Counted from the first letter of the stretch, positions 1-8,523 are shown. The stretch: 64,000 nt of DNA from Bradyrhizobium sp. 138 (GCF_023074075.1 NZ_JADPKT010000016.1:1-64000), one strand, 5' to 3'. Notes: generated by a model not told the origin, from the letters alone. Translations and numbers: made by a program.

Positions 1-193
1 CCGGCGGCTCGGGAAGTGTCTGAGCGAACTCCTGGCGGATGAAGCGATGCTGCGCGTCCGTTTCCCAGTACACATCAAAGGAGAATTGCACCAGCGTGCG
101 AAAGCGCTCCTCGCTCTCGCGCAGTGCCTCCTCGGGGCGCTTGCGCTCATTCAAACCGAGCGCGACCGACGCCGCCTGAATCGGATGTTGCAT
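1..193 (-). CDS. PAS-domain sensory protein, N-terminal part (cut by window edge)
   Basis: The minus-strand frame is open from the ATG at 193 to the window edge (about 64 codons). A Shine-Dalgarno-like AGAGGT lies just upstream of the ATG. The peptide has the entry into a PAS/S-box domain: a charged linker helix (LRESEERFRTLV) followed by FDVYWETDAQHRF, the usual PAS strand with an aromatic-Trp-Glu-Thr-Asp turn. Such domains sit in histidine kinases, diguanylate cyclases and phosphodiesterases; the output domain lies outside the window, so the class cannot be told. The frame is also open for about 45 codons upstream of this ATG, so a longer N-terminus is possible. Confidence 0.65.
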   Translation of the reverse strand, partial: MQHPIQAASVALGLNERKRPEEALRESEERFRTLVQFSFDVYWETDAQHRFIRQEFAQTLPEPP

Positions 194-461
194 GATTACC
201 TCTTGCACGCGCGCGATGGACCAATCGAGGCATTCTTCTGCCAGATTACGGCCTGTCTCTCGCCCGGTGTGGCAATAAAGCCCGCGATCACCAACGATGC
301 AGGAAGGGTCTAACCTGGCCTCGCAGCGGCCAATAATCGATTAAATTTGCCTTGTGACGACTATACTCACGTATATTAGCCGTCTCTATAGCCACGTTGC
401 TGCGACGACCCCGATCGGAAAAAAAGCGAGCTGGAACTCCGGTTCCATCAGTTGCTCCGAC

Positions 462-534
462 GGCAAAGCCGTGCACCAGGATGATCAGATCGCCCTCCCC
501 TTCATCGAGATAGGCAATTTCAACGGCGCCGTTG
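462..534 (-). pseudogene. 73-bp fragment of an alpha/beta-hydrolase gene (direct copy of 8434-8506)
   Basis: These 73 bases match 8434-8506 in the same orientation with one difference (A for G in the GATCRGATC stretch). Read on the minus strand they encode the first strand and oxyanion region of an alpha/beta hydrolase, ending in VHGFA, with Pro replaced by Leu at the one changed site. The frame enters from a stop shortly upstream without a start codon and continues into unrelated sequence, stopping at 288. This is a dead fragment, not a gene. The rest of 194-722 holds no convincing gene; a second minus-strand open frame without a start (about 560-733) contains a protein-like stretch (VDLTEIERAYLQQLI) and may be another remnant. 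Confidence 0.8.
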
Positions 535-722
535 GGGAGATTGCCTCAACCCGGCCAGACTACCAGGTGTGCGACGAGCTCGTGATCGAACAGCCGGATG
601 CTGATCCACGTTCGGAAATTAACTGCTGCAGATACGCGCGTTCGATTTCGGTCAGGTCCACGGCTGCCTCTCCGACTCGACGGGCATTAGTGCCGTTCGC
701 TTCAGTAAGGGGGACAAACCCA

Positions 723-881
723 TCACGTGGGACCTAAGGCGCTTAAAAGCCCGATGACGATAGGGACGAGCCCAACGACGATCCATAGGACAGGTGAGCT
801 GGACGACAGGCCGGCAGCAATGATCCAGACGCCGAAGAGGACGATGATCGTCGAAATCGCATAAGCAACCGCTCTGTCCAT
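723..881 (-). CDS. small two-helix membrane protein
   Basis: A 52-residue product made of two hydrophobic segments (about residues 8-26 and 31-49) joined by a short Ser-rich turn (GLSSSSP) and ending in LGPT. The composition is that of a small integral membrane protein rather than a random frame. The start at 881 is chosen because everything upstream in the frame is Arg/Gly-rich and does not look coded. No strong ribosome site is visible. The function is unknown. Small two-helix proteins like this are common beside stress genes in rhizobia, but that is only context. Confidence 0.45.
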   Translation of the reverse strand: MDRAVAYAISTIIVLFGVWIIAAGLSSSSPVLWIVVGLVPIVIGLLSALGPT

Positions 882-1042
882 GTGCGAACCGCGGGTTTGT
901 CGCCATTCGACGCCGAGCCGGGCCAAACGTTCCTGCGCAAGCGCTTCCGAGGGATAACAGCGGGGCCGCCAGTGCGAGCCGGCGCGCCCCTCGGAGTGAC
1001 CCGAGGAGCTGCAACCTCCCTGGCATCCGAAAATGCAGCGGC

Positions 1043-1074
1043 CCCGGCGAACAAACGCCGGGACCGTTTTCTTT
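1043..1074 (+). terminator. candidate rho-independent terminator
   Basis: A perfect 7-bp stem (CCCGGCG at 1043-1049 with CGCCGGG at 1056-1062) is followed by the T-rich run TTTTCTTT at 1067-1074. No convincing plus-strand gene ends just before it, so the transcript it would end is unknown. Confidence 0.4.
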
Positions 1075-1161
1075 AGTCGGCAAGCGGAACGACTTTCCCC
1101 ATTCAGGGTCGAATCCAAGCTCCCGACCCGTCCCCAAGTCAAAAGCCCCCCGTCCGGAGCA

Positions 1162-1204
1162 AACCTTCCCCAAGGTTGGCGACCTCGGACCCCAAACCGA
1201 GGTC
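1162..1204. other. two adjacent hairpins in a gene-free stretch
   Basis: AACCTT/AAGGTT (1162-1167 and 1172-1177, loop CCCC) is followed directly by the perfect 8-bp stem GACCTCGG/CCGAGGTC (1181-1188 and 1197-1204). They lie between the terminator-like hairpins at 1043 and 1225 in the stretch 882-1398, where no gene is convincing. They could belong to the 3' region of the leftward PRC-barrel transcript or to a small RNA. Confidence 0.35.
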
Positions 1205-1224
1205 GTTTGTGCGGATACCAATAG

Positions 1225-1247
1225 AAAAAGGCCGCCCGAAGGCGGCT
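1225..1247 (-). terminator. terminator downstream of the PRC-barrel gene
   Basis: On the minus strand GCCGCC, loop TTCG, GGCGGC is followed by a run of five T (1225-1229 on the plus strand as A). It lies about 150 bases beyond the stop of the PRC-barrel gene, in the right orientation to end its transcript. Confidence 0.6.
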
Positions 1248-1398
1248 GTCCACCAAAGTGCTTGCGATGGCGGCTGGCGTCCTTTCGGTGCACTACTAGC
1301 GTCAGTCGGCAGGATCAAATCCGACAGTATCCAGTGGAGGCCAGCCGATCAGTTCAGCAGGCACTCATCACGGAGGGTTTTTAGTGCGCCGCTCGGCG

Positions 1399-1776
1399 TT
1401 ATAGGCCACCTCGCCCTTCCCAATAGGTGGGCGTCCCATAATACCGGTGAGTCTGCGTTTCCCAGTCTCGATCTTGCCAAGAGTCGTCGCTGAACTCAGG
1501 CGCGTCTTTCAGCTGTTGCTCAGTGATGTTGGTTCGAAAACCGTCAAGCGATGTATCATATTTCAGAGCGCCCCAGGGAATGGGGTAGTGGCTGTGACCC
1601 AAGCCAACAAATCCACCGAAGCTCATGACGGCATAGGCCACGCGGCCTGACACCTTGTCGATGATGAGGTGATCAATCTCGCCGATATTCGTACCGTCTG
1701 CTCCATAAACTTCGGTTCCCTGGATGTCCTCGCTTGAGATGCAGTGATGATCTGGATGGGCTGTTGCGCGGGCCAT
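1399..1776 (-). CDS. PRC-barrel domain protein
   Basis: A 125-residue protein. Residues about 15-75 form a PRC-barrel: a strand with GTEVYGADGTNIGEIDHLI, then DKVSGRVAYAVMSFGGFVGLG and the PIPW turn typical of the family. The C-terminal third is polar and aromatic (YYGTPTYWEG). The domain is known from photosynthetic reaction centre H subunits and RimM; stand-alone forms like this are common in rhizobia, often within the general stress regulon. The start has a good AAGGAG eight bases upstream. A possible EcfG-type promoter lies upstream (1812-1836) and a terminator downstream. The protein has no signal peptide and is probably cytoplasmic. Its molecular role is unknown. Confidence 0.85.
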   Translation of the reverse strand: MARATAHPDHHCISSEDIQGTEVYGADGTNIGEIDHLIIDKVSGRVAYAVMSFGGFVGLGHSHYPIPWGALKYDTSLDGFRTNITEQQLKDAPEFSDDSWQDRDWETQTHRYYGTPTYWEGRGGL

Positions 1777-1811
1777 GACTTTGTCTCCTTCACAGGTAGC
1801 TTTGTCGGCTT

Positions 1812-1836
1812 AACTCGGCCGCTACGAGCGTGTTCC
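1812..1836 (-). promoter_or_regulatory. candidate EcfG-type stress promoter for the PRC-barrel gene
   Basis: On the minus strand GGAAC (1836-1832) is separated by 16 bases from AGTT (1815-1812), close to the alphaproteobacterial EcfG pattern GGAAC-N16/17-CGTT with one mismatch in the -10. It lies about 35 bases upstream of the start codon at 1776. The rest of the 1777-2103 gap must also carry the promoter of the rightward pair beginning at 2104; no clear site was seen for it. Confidence 0.3.
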
Positions 1837-2103
1837 TGCCTTTGGCGAACATGCCGCAGCTCGATCATCACCGTCGCAGACATCGAGTGTAACAACCCAG
1901 CCCTGGTCGCTCCGAGCAGGCGCGGCATCTGGCGACAAGAGGCGGGTCGCTGAGCAGCGACAGGCCGACAAATGCGGAAACTCGACGTGTCGAGTGCGGT
2001 TTGCCGCGTCGTTCGCGACGGCAACTTCTTCTCTTGAACCACCACGGCATCAGTCGGATACTTAGTCAGGTCCCTGGCCGTCAGCATTCCTAGGAGGAAG
2101 ATC

Positions 2104-2325
2104 ATGGCAATCCAGATCGTGATGGACCGTACCGGCGATAGCCGTCACCCTTTCAATCCTGACGACGCACGAGAGTTAGCGAAAGCGGAGCGGCGGTTCT
2201 CCGCGCTGACCGAAGGCGGTTTCACGGCGGCAGTCCGGACGAGCCCGGGTCAGGTCTCACAGATCCGGTCTTTCGATCCGACCGCTGAGGAAACCGTCTT
2301 CTTCCCAAGATTGGTCGGCGGGTGA
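2104..2325 (+). CDS. small conserved hypothetical protein
   Basis: A 73-residue product with an excellent ribosome site (AGGAGGA, seven bases before the ATG). It is charged, with a predicted helix around DARELAKAERRFSALT and a conserved-looking tail (SFDPTAEETVFFPRLVGG). I recognise this as a small protein of unknown function widespread in Rhizobiales, often near PRC-barrel or other stress genes. It is followed after 12 bases by the next gene, so the two are probably cotranscribed. It has no signal peptide or membrane segment. Confidence 0.75.
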   Translation: MAIQIVMDRTGDSRHPFNPDDARELAKAERRFSALTEGGFTAAVRTSPGQVSQIRSFDPTAEETVFFPRLVGG

Positions 2326-2337
2326 TCGGCCCGAGCC

Positions 2338-2760
2338 ATGTTGGGCTTCAGCCTATCTCGCCGGAGTGAACGCTCGCGCAAGAGAGCGATCCGGACTATC
2401 TTCATCCGACTCGGCGCCGAGAGAACGCCGGAGGGCCGCTCGCTCCGGCTCTTGCGGGAGTGGCTATCGCCGGTGCAATCGGCGCAGTTCTTGACAAAAG
2501 GCTATTTCGAGGTGATCGGCGGCGACACCGGCAAGCAGTACAGGATCTACGCGGGCACAGCGGCGAACGTCTGCGAGGTCGACGAAAGAGGAGCTCCGAC
2601 GATCGGGCTGTGTTTTCTGCCGCAGGGCGAGCTGCCAATCGGAGATGTCATGCTCTCCCAGAAGATTGCGCTGGAAAGCTGCGAAAGTCGAACGCTTGAG
2701 GTCTCCAGAAAGTTCGTTCCGACTGGTTTTATGTTCCGGCGAAATCGCCTTCTGGGTTAG
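2338..2760 (+). CDS. conserved hypothetical protein
   Basis: A 140-residue protein with a basic N-terminus (RRSERSRKR), then LRLLREWLSPVQ, KGYFEVIGGDTGKQYRIY and a second half with CFLPQGELPIGDVMLSQKIALE. The pattern (Arg-rich start, LLREWLS, YRI.. GTAANV, LP.GD..L.QK..LE) is that of a family of unknown function I know from Bradyrhizobium and relatives. It directly follows the small gene ending at 2325. No ribosome site is obvious at the ATG, which suggests translational coupling, or that the true start lies within the Arg-rich leader. Confidence 0.65.
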   Translation: MLGFSLSRRSERSRKRAIRTIFIRLGAERTPEGRSLRLLREWLSPVQSAQFLTKGYFEVIGGDTGKQYRIYAGTAANVCEVDERGAPTIGLCFLPQGELPIGDVMLSQKIALESCESRTLEVSRKFVPTGFMFRRNRLLG

Positions 2761-3060
2761 AGCCGCGGACGTGATCGGGCTTGGATAAGGCAGCTGAGTC
2801 CGGGGCAATCCCGCCTGCTCCGATCCCGGAAATCTCGGGCCGTGGAACGCTGGAGCGCCCCTGTCTCCTCGCATTAAGACGCGCGCCACCCGGGGCCTAA
2901 AGGCCGGTCGTGAGAGGCAAATCGGACGCCACTTTTACCGCGCCGAACCCGACGCGATTGACCCGAAGGCGACATCGACCAGACGTTTAATCGGCCCTTC
3001 AACTCACCTGTGTGCCCTTGTGTTATTGTATCCCTTTCGAGAACTCGATGGAGGGAAGGA

Positions 3061-3446
3061 TGGACATTCGATCGAAATTGACGGCGCTGTGTGAATCGTT
3101 CAACGCGCACGACTTGGATTCCATCATGGAGTTCTTTGCCGACGATTGTGTCTTGGAGATGCCGAGAGGAAGCAAGCCTTGGGGCTCTCGCTTCGAGGGC
3201 AAACGCAAGGTACGAAATGGGCTCGCGACGCGCTTTGAAGGCTTACCGGATGTTCACTACGGCGACGCCGAGCATTTTGTGGATACCATGGCAAACACGG
3301 GCATTTCAAAATGGACGCTAACGGGCACTACAGGCGAAGGAAAAAAGATCGAGGTCCGAGGATGTGACTTTTACACTTTTCGCGCGGGCGAGGTGATCCG
3401 CAAGGACTCGTATTGGAAGATTGTTGAAGAACCTTCGTCAGCCTAA
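3061..3446 (+). CDS. NTF2-like (SnoaL/ketosteroid-isomerase-type) protein
   Basis: A 128-residue protein of the NTF2-like cone fold: an N-terminal helix (LTALCESFNAHDLDSIMEFFADDCVLEMP), then the sheet with GKRKVRNGLATRFEGLPDVHY and a final strand FYTFRAGEVIRKDSYWKI. This layout is that of SnoaL-like polyketide cyclases and small nuclear-transport-factor-2-like enzymes; the substrate cannot be read. The start at 3061 is preferred over 3048 or 3012 because GGAGGG lies five bases before it. The gap 2761-3060 holds no gene; it contains only a short GGCCTAAAGGCC palindrome. Confidence 0.8.
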
Positions 3447-3604
3447 CGACGCACATGTCAGAATGTGGCCCGTGGCTGACCTTAGCTCAGAGCGCAGTGT
3501 TGTCTGCTTTCCGTAGGTGAGCCGACCACGGTGATGCGAGCTGCCGGGGGCAGCCTTTGACCCAACTGAGACATTGGCGCCGGGCTTCTGTCCCGTTTTG
3601 CGTT

Positions 3605-3823
3605 TTAGGACCACGGCGATTCTTCGCTCGCCCCGGTTCCCTCGTGGTGGATCGTCACACCCGCGGAACGTAACCCGGTCAGCAATACAGTTCTTACCGA
3701 GGCAGGATCAAATTCAATTTCCTTGGCGTTCGGTGGATGTGCCTCGCTGTCCTTCAATCGGAGCGCCAAGTGCAATTGCTCGCAAAGGTGCTGAACGGCG
3801 AGATTGACCTGATCGTCAGTCAT
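3605..3823 (-). CDS. short hypothetical protein
   Basis: A 72-residue acidic product (DDQVNLAVQHLCEQLHLALRLKDSEAH, then a polar tail). The N-terminal half could form an amphipathic helix. An AGGA-like site lies about ten bases before the ATG. It has no known domain, signal or membrane segment. It stands alone between the NTF2-like gene and the large cyclase gene; the flanking gaps 3447-3604 and 3824-4044 show nothing else. Confidence 0.45.
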   Translation of the reverse strand: MTDDQVNLAVQHLCEQLHLALRLKDSEAHPPNAKEIEFDPASVRTVLLTGLRSAGVTIHHEGTGASEESPWS

Positions 3824-4044
3824 GATCGGCTATCCTGACCATCTTGCTACAGAACTAGGTAATATACATGAAAATCGGGCGGTACGCGATCGGACTGCCC
3901 CAAGGATTCTCCGGGAGACCGAACGCCGCATGAAGGCTGATTGACCTTTGACCCTGAGCCGCCGTTCAGACGTGGGCGGCTGCTGAAAACCGGACAGATC
4001 CGTCCAAGCGACGGGCTAAGTGCCAGCCATGCTCGTGCACCTCA

Positions 4045-7000
4045 TTAAATAGCGGTATCTCGGGTCTTCGGCTCGGAGCTGGCAGTGATCTCGCGAAGTG
4101 TTGCTCTGGCAGCCTGAAGATCCGCCGTCCCAAAACCCTCAGTGAATTGGCTGTAGAGCGGGATGAGCAGGTCGTGAGCCTCGTCGTACCGACCTTGTTC
4201 GTTCCACAAGCGTGCAAGGCATGTCGCTGCACGCAACTCCCACAGCTTGGCGCTCTGTTGTCGCGCAACTGACGCCGCTTGCCGAAACTGTGCTTCCGCA
4301 GCGGCCGGGTCGGCCTTCGGCAGCCGCAGCATCAGCTCGCCCCTCACCCGATGGAGTTCGGCCTCGAACCATCGCTCGCCGGTTGCCTCCACCCGGTTCA
4401 GCGTTTCGTCAAAAAGATCCAAGCCCTCGTTCACTGCGCCGGACCGACCGTGGACCTCACTAAGCAGACTTCGAAAATAGGGCACCAGGAAGCCCGCCCC
4501 TGTGGCCTGCCACATCGCAAGTCCGTCTCGGATCTGCGCAATACTAGCCCTATAATCGCCAGCTTCGCCCAGCGTCCAACCGCGAATGATTACGCCGGCC
4601 CCGAGGAAGTGCGGGGAGTCCTGCTCTGCTGCAAGCGCGATCAGCGCATTCGCCCGATCTCCAGCCTCGTGTGGGTCTTGGCGGAGCTGCGACAGAATGC
4701 AGCCGTAGAGCAGGGCATAGCCAAGGGTGTTGCGGTGAGACAACTCCTTCGCATCTGTCGAAGCCTCTTCGCTTCTCGCCCGGGCCTGCTCGGGATGGCC
4801 GAGGGCGAACAGTGCCCAGGATAGAACGGATAGGCCTGCCACCTTTGGATCCTGCGCGAACAGGAAGGCAAGCGACCGATGGGTCGCCGGATCGTAAAGA
4901 GCGAGCGTCCGCTCCAGATGAGTTCGCGCGGCCACTAAGTCGCCGCGAAGCAATTCAGCGGTTCCGACGATGCGGTTACCAACGGTTTCCGCGGCAGCAT
5001 CGTTCTGTTCCTGCGCGCGATGGAGTAAATCCTCGCCTGCCGTTCGACCGGCCTCGAGCTCCGCCCTCACGACATGAAAAACCCACTCCCCATAGAGCAC
5101 AGGGAAGAGCCGCGACGTGTCGCCGAGGCGCTCGCACAAGCTTCGGGCACGTGCGTTGGCCCGCCCGACCTCCGGCGCGGCCCAGCCCTTCGAAGCCATC
5201 AGGGCGACACCGAGGGCAACCTGCAGTTCGAGTTCGCGACGCCATCGCGCGGCGTCGTCGGGGAGAGTAGGGATCAGCTCGAGCCCCTTGGTTAGTTGCG
5301 TGACTGCCTCTGCAGTTGCCGAGTGCGCGATCTCTGCTTGCCCCGCCCTCAGCCAATAATCGATCGCCGGTTCGGCCAGCCCGGCCTCTGTGAAATGATG
5401 GGCCAGAAGCTCCGGTTGTGCCTGCACTGTCTCCGGAAAATGCTGCTCGATCGCGGCGGCAATCCGGGCGTGCAAGCGCTGCCGCTTCGGACGCACCAGG
5501 GTCGCATAAGCGGTGTCCTGCACAAGTGCGTGCTTGAAGCTGTAGGTCGCCTGAGGCGGCGTCCCGCGCCGGAACACCAGGCCCGAGTCGACGAGGTCGT
5601 CCAACGCCGGCTGAAGGTCATCCTCCGGTAGCGCCGCCGTCATCGCGAGCAGCTCGTGCGAGAACTCCCGGCCAATCGCGGCCGCGACCTGGGCCACTTC
5701 ACGGGCCGGGGCAAGCCGGTCGAGCCGGGCCAACAGCGACTCCTGGAGCGTGGTTGGGATCGCCATCGGCGGCAGCGGTCCTGCGAGCGCATAGTGGTCG
5801 CCCTCATCACGGAGCAGATTGGTCTCCAGCACGGTTCGCGTCAGCTCCTCGACGAACAGGGGCACGCCATCCGTCTTGGCGACGATCTGGTCGAGCACCG
5901 CAGGAGGCAGCGCCTTGCCGCCGCTCACCCGCGCGACCATGGCGGCACCCTGCCGGCGGCTCAACCGGCTGAGGGTCAGCGCGGTGACATGGGCATAGCG
6001 CATCCAGGGCGGCTCGAACTCGGGCCGGAAGGTGATGAGGACGAGAACGGAGGCGCCTTGCACCCGGTCGACCAGGAGATCGAGCAGCTCGAGCAAGGTC
6101 GGATCTGCCCAGTGCACGTCCTCGTAGAGGGCGAGGACAGGCCGCCGCCTTGCGAGGCCCAGCACTTGATTGACAAGTTCCTCAAGCGTCCGCTCCTTCT
6201 GCCGATGTGGGCTCATGTCGAGCGGCGGGTAGCGCGCACCCGTCTCGAGCGACAGCAATGCCGCCAGCAGCGGTGCCACCTCGGTGACATCATCGGTCGA
6301 TAGCGCAAGCAGCGCCTCGAGCTTGTCGAGCCTCGTTGGGGCGGGATCGTCCGCGGTGAAGCCCGCCGCCCGCTCCAGCAGGCCGATCACAGGATAAAGC
6401 GGGCTGGTCTGATGGTGCGGTGAGCAGTAGTGGCTCAGGGGCGTATGCGGCTCATTCTCAAGCCGCCCGCGCAGCGCCCGCACGAGGCGCGACTTGCCGA
6501 TGCCGGGTTCGCCCGCCAGCAGCACCACCTGGCCTTCACTCTCCTTGGCTCGCTCCCAGTGATTGAGCAGCAGGCCGATCTCATTTTCGCGGCCGACAAG
6601 CGGCGTCAGACCTGCCCCGTGCAACGCCTCGAACCGGCTCTCGGCGGCGCCCTCCCCGACCACCCGCCACGGGCGTACCGGTACGGGAAATCCCTTCAAG
6701 ATCTGCATGCCAAGCTCGGCGAGTTCGAACAGCCCGCCAACGAGCTCCCGGGTGCGAGCGGAGATCACCACCGTGCCCGGGGCGGCCAAGGCTTGCAGCC
6801 GCGCCGCGAGGTTCGGCGTGTCGCCGACCACCGTCTCCTCCCGCGCCGCGCCTTCGCCGATCAATTCGCCGACAACCACCGGGCCGGTCGCGATACCGAC
6901 CCGGGCCGCCAGTGTCTCGCCATGCGCCGATTCCAGGCTGTGCACCGCCGCGACTGCAGCGAGGCCGGCCCGTACAGCGCGTTCGGCCTCATCCTCATGG

Positions 7001-7455
7001 GCGCGTGGATAACCGAAATAGGCCAGCACACCATCCCCCATGTACTTTGCCACGTACCCTTCGAACCGCGCGATCGCGCCGGTCACTACGCTCTGATAGA
7101 TCCGCAGGACTTCGGCCATTTCCTCCGGATCGAGGCGCGCCGCGAGGGCGGTCGAGTCGACCAGGTCGACAAACATCACCGTGAGCTGGCGGCGCTCAGC
7201 CTCGGGTGCAAGCCAAGCCTTTTCGGAGATAGCGGCGGGTGCGGACGTGGCAGGAGTGGTGGCCGAAATTGAACCGGCACGCAGGGCAGCAATGGCGGCG
7301 AGCAGCTTGCGGCGATGGCCGATCGAGGCGACGCCGAGCCCGATTAAATCCTCGGCCGTGAGCTCGGTCAGGACCCCGGCGTCGACGTCGTTCTCGCGGA
7401 ACGCCTGCTCGTACTGTCCCAGCCCCAAACCACGCAGCCAGGCCGCGACGTCCAT
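4045..7455 (-). CDS. SAM / class III nucleotidyl cyclase / AAA ATPase / TPR signalling protein
   Basis: A 1136-residue soluble multidomain protein. Residues 1-60 are a SAM domain (WLRGLGLGQYEQAF, ELTAEDLIGLGV). Residues about 88-265 are a class III adenylyl/guanylyl cyclase domain with FVDLVDST (metal-binding Asp97) and YMGDGVLAYFG (second Asp141), followed by GDTPNLAARLQ. Residues about 285-600 are an AAA-16-type ATPase with Walker A GEPGIGKS at 315-322. The C-terminal half is TPR-rich. Both metal-binding Asp are present, so cyclase activity is plausible. This architecture is a recurrent Bradyrhizobium paralog family, thought to couple cyclic-nucleotide synthesis to a STAND-like ATPase switch. 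The input signal is unknown. Confidence 0.93.
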   Translation of the reverse strand: MDVAAWLRGLGLGQYEQAFRENDVDAGVLTELTAEDLIGLGVASIGHRRKLLAAIAALRAGSISATTPATSAPAAISEKAWLAPEAERRQLTVMFVDLVDSTALAARLDPEEMAEVLRIYQSVVTGAIARFEGYVAKYMGDGVLAYFGYPRAHEDEAERAVRAGLAAVAAVHSLESAHGETLAARVGIATGPVVVGELIGEGAAREETVVGDTPNLAARLQALAAPGTVVISARTRELVGGLFELAELGMQILKGFPVPVRPWRVVGEGAAESRFEALHGAGLTPLVGRENEIGLLLNHWERAKESEGQVVLLAGEPGIGKSRLVRALRGRLENEPHTPLSHYCSPHHQTSPLYPVIGLLERAAGFTADDPAPTRLDKLEALLALSTDDVTEVAPLLAALLSLETGARYPPLDMSPHRQKERTLEELVNQVLGLARRRPVLALYEDVHWADPTLLELLDLLVDRVQGASVLVLITFRPEFEPPWMRYAHVTALTLSRLSRRQGAAMVARVSGGKALPPAVLDQIVAKTDGVPLFVEELTRTVLETNLLRDEGDHYALAGPLPPMAIPTTLQESLLARLDRLAPAREVAQVAAAIGREFSHELLAMTAALPEDDLQPALDDLVDSGLVFRRGTPPQATYSFKHALVQDTAYATLVRPKRQRLHARIAAAIEQHFPETVQAQPELLAHHFTEAGLAEPAIDYWLRAGQAEIAHSATAEAVTQLTKGLELIPTLPDDAARWRRELELQVALGVALMASKGWAAPEVGRANARARSLCERLGDTSRLFPVLYGEWVFHVVRAELEAGRTAGEDLLHRAQEQNDAAAETVGNRIVGTAELLRGDLVAARTHLERTLALYDPATHRSLAFLFAQDPKVAGLSVLSWALFALGHPEQARARSEEASTDAKELSHRNTLGYALLYGCILSQLRQDPHEAGDRANALIALAAEQDSPHFLGAGVIIRGWTLGEAGDYRASIAQIRDGLAMWQATGAGFLVPYFRSLLSEVHGRSGAVNEGLDLFDETLNRVEATGERWFEAELHRVRGELMLRLPKADPAAAEAQFRQAASVARQQSAKLWELRAATCLARLWNEQGRYDEAHDLLIPLYSQFTEGFGTADLQAARATLREITASSEPKTRDTAI

Positions 7456-7764
7456 GGGCTCATCTCCCGGCTCGGCCGTCCTCAGAAGGTACTTCAGTCT
7501 ATCTCAAAATGGCGTGCGGTGGGCGCGGTGAAACGTCACGAGTTGACTGTGAGGAGGGTCAGCTTCTGGGCCCTTTGCCGACGTTCCTGCCCGCCCCGAG
7601 CTGATGTCCGATAACCGTCGAAGACGTGAACAGTGCAGCATCCATGGACATGGCCGACTTGGCCAAGGACGTGCTGCCGGGGGGGCTGAGGTGCGAACCT
7701 TGCGCTTATGGGGTGACATTCGGGCCAATTCGGCAACAACCTCATCGCCTCAGACAACATCGCC
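7456..7764. other. gene-free gap
   Basis: About 310 bases between the 5' end of the cyclase gene and the 3' end of the hydrolase gene, both leftward. It must hold the cyclase promoter. I see no convincing gene, repeat or terminator in it. Confidence 0.4.
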
Positions 7765-8523
7765 TCAGCCGCGGCGCGAGAGGAAATCCAGCACGCCGGT
7801 CTTGTACACCTTGTCGCCGACCGCGCGCATGTGATCACGGTTTGGAATGTCGAGCACTTCCGAGCCGGGGATGATAGCGCCGAGCGCGCTGGCGGATCCC
7901 GCGACGTCGTCGGCGGTGCCGACCGCGATCAGCACCGGCACCTCGATGCGTGCAGCTTGCTGCCTCGTCATCAACTCGCGCGTGCCGCGCAGGCAGGCGG
8001 CGAGCGCGCGGCGGTCGGAGCGGGTCTGATCGGCAAAGGCGCGAAACGTGCGGCCGACGGGATCGGTGACGTCGTCCAGCGAAGGCGCTTCCAGCGCCTT
8101 GGCGACATTCTCGCCGGGTCCGGTGCCCTCGATCAAGCCGCCGATGCCGATGCCGCCGAGGATCGCCGAGCGCAGGCGCTGCGGCTCGTTGAGGGACAGC
8201 CAGGCCGCCATCCGTCCGCCCATCGAATAGCCCATGATGTCGGCCTGCGGGATGGCGAGGTGATCCATCAGCGCGAGCACGTCGCCGGCCATGGTCGGTA
8301 TCGAATATTGCGCCGGCTCGTAAAGCTTCGCGCTTTCGCCGTGGCCACGATTGTCGAGCGCGATCACGCGGCGGCCGTTCTTGCGCAGCTCCGAAACCCA
8401 GGTCGGATAGACCCAGTTCACGTTCTTGCTCGAGGCAAAGCCGTGCACCAGGATGATCGGATCGCCCTCCCCTTCATCGAGATAGGCAATTTCAACGGCG
8501 CCGTTGTGAAAGCTCGGCATCAT
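7765..8523 (-). CDS. alpha/beta hydrolase
   Basis: A 252-residue alpha/beta-hydrolase-fold enzyme of usual length. The oxyanion motif is VHGFA (26-30), the nucleophile elbow GYSMGG with Ser100, the acid is Asp205 or Asp206 (GTADDVAG) and the base His231 (NRDHMRAV), so the triad is complete. LDNRGHGES (56-64) is the family strand-4 signature. It is most likely an esterase or other small-acyl hydrolase of the cytoplasm. Codons 6-30 are duplicated as a dead fragment at 462-534. A palindromic intergenic repeat lies just upstream (8561-8622). Confidence 0.92.
   Translation of the reverse strand: MMPSFHNGAVEIAYLDEGEGDPIILVHGFASSKNVNWVYPTWVSELRKNGRRVIALDNRGHGESAKLYEPAQYSIPTMAGDVLALMDHLAIPQADIMGYSMGGRMAAWLSLNEPQRLRSAILGGIGIGGLIEGTGPGENVAKALEAPSLDDVTDPVGRTFRAFADQTRSDRRALAACLRGTRELMTRQQAARIEVPVLIAVGTADDVAGSASALGAIIPGSEVLDIPNRDHMRAVGDKVYKTGVLDFLSRRG

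Noticed and set aside
354..737. Plus-strand frame of 127 codons near the left end
   Set aside because: It runs opposite to the hydrolase fragment, has no ribosome site or domain and arises from the repeat and GC-rich sequence.
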